Below the pieces are notes generated by a model, which was given only the letters and a program-made list of their open reading frames with translations, had not been told where the DNA came from and made no database searches. DNA of 38,302 nt from JBNJEM01 sp051745935 (GTDB taxonomy: Bacteria > Planctomycetota > Planctomycetia > Pirellulales > Pirellulaceae). Both the position numbers and the translations under genes were made by a program. The stretch covers positions 1-38,302 of the forward strand of contig JBNJEM010000004.1 in the NCBI GenBank assembly GCA_051745935.1, read 5' to 3'. Positions 33,892 through 38,302 of this stretch are shown piece by piece (positions within the stretch are counted from its first letter, which is position 1; every line of letters begins with the position of its first letter).

Positions 33892-35739
33892 ATGAAACGC
33901 CTGTTGTCGATGCTTGTTGTGTTGTTGTTTGTTCGGGGGGCTTTGAGCGCGGATCGGCCGAATTTCGTGTGGCTGGTTTCGGAAGATAATTCGATACACT
34001 ACATGAAGTTGTTTGACGATCACGGGGCCGAGACACCACGGATCGGGGCGTTGGCTGAACACGGTGTCGTGTTTGAACATGCCTTTTCGAACTCGCCCGT
34101 GTGCAGCGTGGCCCGAACCAGTTTGATTACCGGCTGTTATGGGCCTCGAATCGGCACGCAGTATCATCGCCGCAGCGTGAGAGCGCCGATGCCGGAGGGA
34201 CTGCGCATGTTCCCGGCTTATTTGCGGGACGCTGGATACTACACGACCAACAATCGCAAGAAGGACTACAACGCCCAGGAAGGGCCCGGGGTGTGGGACG
34301 CATCGTCGGGCAAGGCCACCTGGCGAAACCGCGAACCGGGACAACCGTTCTTTCATATGCAAAGTTTCCCGGTCACTCATGAAAGTTCGCTCCATTTTTC
34401 GAAATCCGTGATGCGGAACAAGGATACCACGACGGATCCCGAAAGCGTGTTTGTGGCGCCTTATCATCCTGACACGAAAACGTTCCGGTACACCTATGCC
34501 AGGTACCACGATCGGATCCAGAAAATGGATCAGCAGATTGGCCAGGTTGTGGACCAACTGGCCGAGGACGGTTTACTGGAGGACACCTTCATTTTCTATT
34601 TCGGTGACCATGGCGGGGTGCTGCCGGGAAGCAAGGGGTATGCGTACGAGAGCGGTTTGCACGTGCCACTGGTGTTGCGGGTCCCGGAAAACTGGAAACA
34701 TCTGGTGCCGTGGCAAACCGGCGCTCGGGCCGACGCATTCGTTAGCTTCGTCGATTTTGGTCCCACTTTGCTGAACCTCGCATCAGTAGAAATTCCTCGG
34801 CAAGTCGACGGCCGACCGTTTCTGGGTCCGGGGATCACGGCCGAGCAGCTGGGCCAGCGGGACGAAGCCTTTGGCTATGCCGACCGGTTCGACGAAAAAT
34901 ACGACCTGGTCCGCACGCTGCGAAAAGGACGGTTCGAGTACGTGCGCAGTTATCAGCCGTTTAATTTCGATGGGCTTCAAAACAACTATCGCTACAGAAT
35001 GCTGGCCTACCAGGAGTGGCGAGCGTTGTATCGAGCTGGGAAGCTCAGCGGCCCCCCGGCACGGTTTTTCGAACGCCGCGAACCAGAGGCCCTTTACGAC
35101 ATCGCGTCGGATCCGCACGAGATCAAGAATCTAGCCGGTGATCCTCGCTACGCCGACGTGTTGGCCGGCATGCGTAAGCGAATGAGAGAACGGGTCAAGG
35201 GGATGCCGGATCTGAGCTTCTATCCGGAAAGTTTTCTGGTTGCCAAGGCCATGGATGATCCGGTGGCGTTTGGCCAAAGCCACCAGAAAGATATCGCTAC
35301 ACTGGTGGATATCGCCGACTTGAGCTTGCTTGACTTTGAAGACGCCCGTGACGGTATTGCCCGCTCGCTCTCTTCATCCGACCCTTGGCACCGGTACTGG
35401 GGGGCGATCGTTTGCAGCTGTTTTGGACGTGCCGCGCGCGAGTTCGTGCCCAAAGCAAAGGAGCTGGCCAATGGTGATCCGAATCCGTTGGTGAAGACAC
35501 GCGCGGCCGAGTTTCTGGGATTGATCGAAGCAGCCGATCCCCGCCCCGCCATCATGGAGGCGCTGGCAGCCAGCCAGTCGGAGGTGCAGGCCAACTTGAT
35601 CCTCAACACCGTCGTGCTGTTGGAGGACGGAAAGCCGAATTACGAATTCGACGTAACGGCCGAATCGCTGTCACCGAAGGCGCGCGGTGGAAACGACGTC
35701 AAGCGGCGTTTGGAATACCTGACCGCGGGCGACGGTTAG
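33892..35739 (+). CDS. Secreted sulfatase-family hydrolase
   Basis: This 615-residue protein has a signal peptide (MKRLLSMLVVLLFVRGALSA, cleavage after residue 20). Type I sulfatase core: first metal ligands in WLVSEDNS (E31, D32), the nucleophile region SPVCSVARTSLITG with C71, and the metal site GDHGG at 238-242. The formylglycine motif is normally C-x-P/A-x-R; here position three is valine (C-S-V-A-R), yet cysteine and arginine are kept. A DUF4976-like tail follows at 360-460. The last 150 residues look like HEAT-type repeats. Planctomycete sulfatases desulfate polysaccharides; this substrate is unknown. ATG 33892 follows GGAG at eight bases. No maturation enzyme is encoded here. Confidence 0.9.
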   Translation: MKRLLSMLVVLLFVRGALSADRPNFVWLVSEDNSIHYMKLFDDHGAETPRIGALAEHGVVFEHAFSNSPVCSVARTSLITGCYGPRIGTQYHRRSVRAPMPEGLRMFPAYLRDAGYYTTNNRKKDYNAQEGPGVWDASSGKATWRNREPGQPFFHMQSFPVTHESSLHFSKSVMRNKDTTTDPESVFVAPYHPDTKTFRYTYARYHDRIQKMDQQIGQVVDQLAEDGLLEDTFIFYFGDHGGVLPGSKGYAYESGLHVPLVLRVPENWKHLVPWQTGARADAFVSFVDFGPTLLNLASVEIPRQVDGRPFLGPGITAEQLGQRDEAFGYADRFDEKYDLVRTLRKGRFEYVRSYQPFNFDGLQNNYRYRMLAYQEWRALYRAGKLSGPPARFFERREPEALYDIASDPHEIKNLAGDPRYADVLAGMRKRMRERVKGMPDLSFYPESFLVAKAMDDPVAFGQSHQKDIATLVDIADLSLLDFEDARDGIARSLSSSDPWHRYWGAIVCSCFGRAAREFVPKAKELANGDPNPLVKTRAAEFLGLIEAADPRPAIMEALAASQSEVQANLILNTVVLLEDGKPNYEFDVTAESLSPKARGGNDVKRRLEYLTAGDG

Positions 35740-35960
35740 TCCCGAGTCATTCGTCCAGGGGCAGGGATTGAGCATCGGCGAATGACAATGTCTTCGGATT
35801 CGCTCGTTGTGAAGCCCGAGCCCGTGAACGCGGAGAGCGACTGGAATTGAGCCGAATCAAGTGCGACGCCGGTCAACGTCAAGGCGACGGTGGCCACGCG
35901 CGCGACCACCAGCGAAATGATGAGTGTCAAAAGGACCGTGAAAACAGGAACCAGGTTCAA
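35736..35960 (-). pseudogene. N-terminal remnant of a second TrkA-C-type membrane protein
   Basis: Read on the minus strand, the first 57 or so residues (FTVLLTLIISLVVARVATVA, then LTLTGVALDSAQFQSLSAFTG, shown without its last residues, SGFTTSESEDIV) match the start of the intact protein at 23992 position by position (MLAILSLLIVITVALVITRI..., SAFTGCGFTTAEAEDMV). After EDIVIRRC the match ends and the frame stops at 35736-35738, inside the sulfatase stop. The remaining membrane segments and the RCK-C domain are gone. Possible starts are TTG 35960 or GTG-type codons just inside; no good ribosome-binding site is visible. I read it as a truncated paralogue. Confidence 0.65.
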
Positions 35961-36038
35961 GCGGACAGCCCGGAGACGGCGCCGTATACGTCGGGCTTTC
36001 AGCGGATCCAGGCGCGAGGGCAGGGGAAGAACGCGCGG

Positions 36039-36419
36039 GATCGAGCGGACGGGTGGATGGCCGAACTGACGGTGCAACCGGAGAACACGGCGACGCACGC
36101 GCTGGCGGACACCTCGCACACCGGCCGTCGGGCCTCGGACATGGGGATTGTGCCGATGTCCCTGAATTCCTACCGGCGGCTGCTCGATTGGACCGCCCGA
36201 TTGATCCATTCCGGCGAGCGGTCCACGATCCCCAAGGACCTCGCCGCGATCTTGGATCACATGAACGTCGAGTAAGAGGCCTGGTTGGACACGGTGCGAG
36301 GGTACGACGAGCTGTTTGGTCACGTCGTGGGCTCCTGTTCCTCGATGGGCGAGGCCGCGAAGCGGATGGAGGCCTCCCAGTTGAAGGGCGCCGCCGCGAG
36401 CCGCCGCGTGTTCAAATAG
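36039..36419 (+). pseudogene. RAYT-type (Y1, IS200-like) transposase C-terminal remnant
   Basis: One frame reads GWMAELTVQPENTATHALADT, then MSLNSYRRLLDWTARLIHSGE, RSTIPKDLAAILDHMNVE, a TAA stop at 36273-36275, and beyond it EAWLDTVRGYDELFGHVVGS followed by a basic tail ending at TAG 36417-36419. The pattern YxxLLDWTxR...G...IPxxLAxIL...W...V..Y..LF is the C-terminal part of planctomycete REP-associated tyrosine transposases as I know them. The HUH and tyrosine motifs of the catalytic domain are absent, and one internal stop is present. It is therefore a relic. Its relevance lies in the REP-like units elsewhere in the window, which such enzymes mobilise. Confidence 0.7.
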
Positions 36420-36525
36420 CCAAGATCCTCCGCCCGAGTGTGCCGCGTTTGACTCCGATGTTCGGCATAACGGGTCGGTGATCAGTGTAAGGTGTTGCTG
36501 TCTCGAAGACGCTGACCGGCACACG
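36420..36525. other. Intergenic between transposase and integrase remnants
   Basis: A short stretch between the two gene relics; it holds nothing recognisable except a T-run at about 36529-36535. Confidence 0.3.
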
Positions 36526-37168
36526 TCATTTTTTTGACTGCGACGCCAGTTCTCCCATCGCGGTGCGCGCTGTTCGTGATCCTCGTTGCGTGTGCGGCCC
36601 CACGCGTGCCTTCCCGGTCCATCCTCTCGCACCCTGTCCCCCCACCTTGCCGCCTCGTCGCCTGACATCGCGTCTTCCGGCGACTATTACGCTCTGCAAA
36701 TGCTTGACCAAGCTTCGCAAACCCACGGCGAAAACCAGAAGAATCAGCATGTCTGCTTTCGTCATTCTGCTTTCGTCCAGCTGGATCGGCTCCGGTTCAT
36801 TCGGATCGATCTGGCCCGCCACGTCGATCACGCTGCTGTTGTTCGACATGGCAACCGGATGTTGACGGGCAAACTCGTTCAACTTTTCGCGGATGTCATC
36901 CAGCGGCGGCGCATGGGTCCGCGGCACTGCGGTTTGATAAAACTGGATGGCTTTCACCATCTGCAACCGCTGCCAAGCTTGCTTTCCGCCGGCTTTCTGT
37001 TGCCGCAAAAAGCCGATCACCGACTCGCGGTTGATGGGGATTGAATCGTTCGGTCCCACCCGGCAAAAGCGCCGATACCCATCGACCCACCCATCGCCCG
37101 AACCAAAGTCGATCGTTCGGCCGCAGCTTGGCCGACTTCAGCATGGACGTCAACTTTTGGTAACTCAT
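36526..37168 (-). pseudogene. Tyrosine (integron-type) integrase remnant, N-terminal half, frameshifted
   Basis: ATG 37168 follows AGGAGGA at five bases and starts MSYQKLTSMLKSAKLRPNDRL, then WFGRWVGR. At about 37080-37090 the frame shifts: GATGGGT occurs twice there, and reading on in the other frame gives YRRFCRVGPNDSIPINRESVI (without its first residue), GFLRQQKAGGKQAWQRLQMV, KAIQFYQT. This is the SAM-like N-terminal (core-binding) domain of tyrosine integrases close to the integron integrase type. Recognisable sequence continues to DPNEPEPIQL near 36778; then it turns to unrelated code. The catalytic R...HxxR...Y domain is missing. It is non-functional, with an intact start region. Confidence 0.65.
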
Positions 37169-37558
37169 GACCGGTCCTCCTGGTAGTGAACACGCGGACA
37201 GTATCCGGTATCCTATCGCATGAGAACCAGCAACCGAAACCATCGCTCGGGTGGATTCTAGCGTGGCGTGTCGGAAATACCCCGCGCTGGAACTCGGCGA
37301 GCGTGGAGTAATTCCGATACTCCCCGCTGGCCGAAGCGAAACGCGCGGAAAACCCGCATTTCCCCGCATCGTTGACATCGAAGCCAGCGTGGAGTAATTT
37401 CAATACTCCTCGCAACACGCAGGGTATCGGAATTCCCACGCGCACTGCGCAGGATAAGAATATTGTTCGGAAGGGCTGGCGGTGGCGGTGGGTGGCAGCG
37501 TATCGGCCATGTCCTTCCGCTGCTCGGCGCGGTAGGATAATAGGTGGAGGAGTTTGCG
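37169..37558. other. Intergenic between integrase remnant and toxin-antitoxin genes
   Basis: No gene. It contains the palindromic repeat cluster (37261-37442) and, just before the antitoxin, a -10-like GATAAT at 37536-37541 with no clear -35. Confidence 0.45.
37261..37442. repeat. Cluster of ~28-bp repeats with GGAGTA...TACTCC hairpins
   Basis: Two good copies lie at 37300-37327 and 37386-37413 (both AGCGTGGAGTAATT...ATACTCC.CGC, 86 bases apart). A degraded direct copy lies at 37261-37290 and a degraded inverted one at 37417-37442. Each good copy can fold through GGAGTA/TACTCC. They separate the integrase remnant from the toxin-antitoxin genes. Confidence 0.7.
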
Positions 37559-37771
37559 ATGAGCATTGAACTGACCCCGCAGCAGTTGCAGGCTCTGGAC
37601 GCAGGCGAACTGCCGCGCGTCGTGGATCCGCGCAACAACGTGTCCTATGTCCTGATAGCTGAATCCGAGTACGAAACCGTTCGGGATATCCTTGAGGACG
37701 AGCAGCGGCAACGGAGCCTTCGCGCGGTGGCGTTGCGAAACGCCATGGGCCGCATGGGTGAAGTGCCGTGA
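37559..37771 (+). CDS. Antitoxin of a MazF-type toxin-antitoxin pair
   Basis: This 70-residue protein begins MSIELTPQQLQALDAGELPR, continues VVDPRNNVSYVLIAESEYET and ends in a charged helix. The VDPRxNxxYVLIxxxEYExV core is typical of small antitoxins that precede PemK/MazF-like toxins. Such proteins bind the toxin with their C-terminus and usually repress their own operon. ATG 37559 follows GGAGG (37546-37550); an in-frame GTG at 37544 lies inside that ribosome-binding site and is unlikely. The stop overlaps the toxin start (TGATG), so the pair is coupled. Confidence 0.8.
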   Translation: MSIELTPQQLQALDAGELPRVVDPRNNVSYVLIAESEYETVRDILEDEQRQRSLRAVALRNAMGRMGEVP

Positions 37772-38115
37772 TGCGCCCTGGCGAAATTTACGTGGCAGAC
37801 TTCGCGGAGGCCGGTCCACACCCAGTGATCGTATTGTCACGGGAGGAACTCAATCGAGGCCGTTACGCATTGGTCGTGGTCTGCACCTCAGCCCGATTTG
37901 CCGTCCGCAGCCAACTCCCCAATTGCGTGCCGTTCCGCGCCGGCGACTTCGGCTTTACGACGGATTGCGTGGCGCAGTGCGAAAACCTCCTGTCCATTGA
38001 CTTGGCCCAAATCGACCTATCGGCTGGTCCGCTCGGCGTACTCGACGACATGGCATTTCGGGATGTGATCAAGGCAATAGGCTACGTCATGGACTCGGAC
38101 TGCGAGCCCGTCTGA
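37771..38115 (+). CDS. MazF/PemK-family toxin (endoribonuclease)
   Basis: This 114-residue protein has the CcdB/PemK-fold pattern: MRPGEIYVADFAEAGPHPVI at the N-terminus (the RPGxIYxxxF loop and the HPVIVLS strand), a middle RGRYALVVVCTS, then AQCENLLSIDLAQID, where MazF proteins have CExLxTID. Toxins of this family cut mRNA at short motifs and halt growth until the antitoxin returns. ATG 37771 overlaps the antitoxin stop; GTG 37768 is an alternative. It is complete and apparently intact. It sits beside gene relics, as mobile or addiction modules often do. Confidence 0.85.
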   Translation: MRPGEIYVADFAEAGPHPVIVLSREELNRGRYALVVVCTSARFAVRSQLPNCVPFRAGDFGFTTDCVAQCENLLSIDLAQIDLSAGPLGVLDDMAFRDVIKAIGYVMDSDCEPV

Positions 38116-38193
38116 GGAGTTTCCGAACTAGCGCATGCACCGGAGCACGCGAGCCAGCCGGTTTTGAAATTGAAGATCTTTCGCGCGTACGCG

Positions 38194-38222
38194 GTGACGC
38201 GTGTCGTTCGCTGCGATAGAAT
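38194..38222 (+). promoter_or_regulatory. Promoter candidate for the PIN-domain gene, predicting a leaderless mRNA
   Basis: GTGACG (38194-38199), 17 bases, then TAGAAT (38217-38222). The start expected seven bases on falls at the A of ATG 38229, so the transcript may have no leader. No Shine-Dalgarno precedes the ATG. Confidence 0.4.
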
Positions 38223-38228
38223 ACTGGA

Positions 38229-38302
38229 ATGGACACTGTCTACATCGAAACATCTATCGTCAGTCACGCAACCGCGTGGCCGAGTTCGATCCCTGCCACT
38301 GC
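38229..38302 (+). CDS. PIN-domain (VapC-type) protein, 5' end only
   Basis: Twenty-four codons before the window ends: MDTVYIETSIVSHATAWPSS and a few more. The start M-D-x-V-Y-I-E-T-S-I-V-S-x-x-T-A-x-P-S is characteristic of a PIN-domain group common in planctomycetes and cyanobacteria, usually annotated as type II toxins (ribonucleases). The usual first acidic metal ligand of PIN domains is here E in IETS. It follows the MazF-type pair by 113 bases and may have its own promoter. No antitoxin gene is seen directly upstream; it may follow beyond the edge. Confidence 0.75.
   Translation, partial: MDTVYIETSIVSHATAWPSSIPAT

Noticed and set aside
37261..37442. attC sites
   Set aside because: The repeats fold, but I cannot find matching RYYYAAC and GTTRRRY core sites, so I list them only as palindromic repeats.

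Overview
The window looks like chromosomal DNA from a planctomycete, probably a Pirellulales-type bacterium. This is inferred from gene content: two Tat-exported Gfo/Idh/MocA oxidoreductases, a secreted sulfatase, a secreted cytochrome/beta-propeller protein of the HzsA-related type, a secreted methyltransferase-PQQ-propeller fusion, and two very short proteins (5470-5718 and 18624-18851) of a kind I associate with planctomycetes. The DNA is GC-rich, with long intergenic stretches full of dispersed repeats. I see no rRNA, tRNA or CRISPR array.

Layout. 1-1073: repeat copies and one possible 39-codon ORF. 1074-5342: a two-module ABC-2 permease, then two translationally coupled CNNM/CBS membrane proteins. 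5470-12286, all minus strand: a small conserved protein, a TPR lipoprotein, the HzsA-like cytochrome with a Gfo/Idh/MocA gene upstream, and a truncated secreted protein. 13210-17692, plus strand: a TolC-family lipoprotein, then tmk and holB (dTMP synthesis and the clamp loader) two bases apart. 18624-21555: a 75-residue planctomycete-type protein and a second Gfo/Idh/MocA enzyme. 22161-24795: three Hsp20 paralogues closed by a strong terminator, then a TrkA-C membrane protein. 25384-29098: a UbiD-family decarboxylase and leucyl aminopeptidase. 29814-35739: the methyltransferase-PQQ fusion (minus) divergent from a sulfatase (plus).

35736-38302 is a decay and accretion zone. It holds the N-terminal remnant of a second TrkA-C-type gene, the C-terminal remnant of a REP-associated (RAYT) transposase with an in-frame stop, a frameshifted remnant of a tyrosine (integron-type) integrase, a cluster of palindromic repeats, a MazF-type toxin-antitoxin pair, and the start of a PIN-domain gene cut by the window edge.

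The most unusual content is the repeat landscape. (i) A composite element of about 180-250 bp has ends like GTAACCGTTCACGGG and encloses two inverted REP-like units, each GTAG + 16 nt + the hairpin CCACGGGACAAGCCCGTGG. There are three complete copies and one partial. (ii) A separate repeat of about 104 bp has four full copies that stay open in one reading frame, plus deletion derivatives. (iii) A palindromic repeat built from GACAAAAAGATG-like units occurs as an inverted pair at 3-74 and 19698-19772. (iv) 16-bp minisatellites occur, one of them in inverted orientation on the two sides of pepA. The REP-like units and the RAYT remnant together suggest a planctomycete REP/RAYT system; that link is inference.
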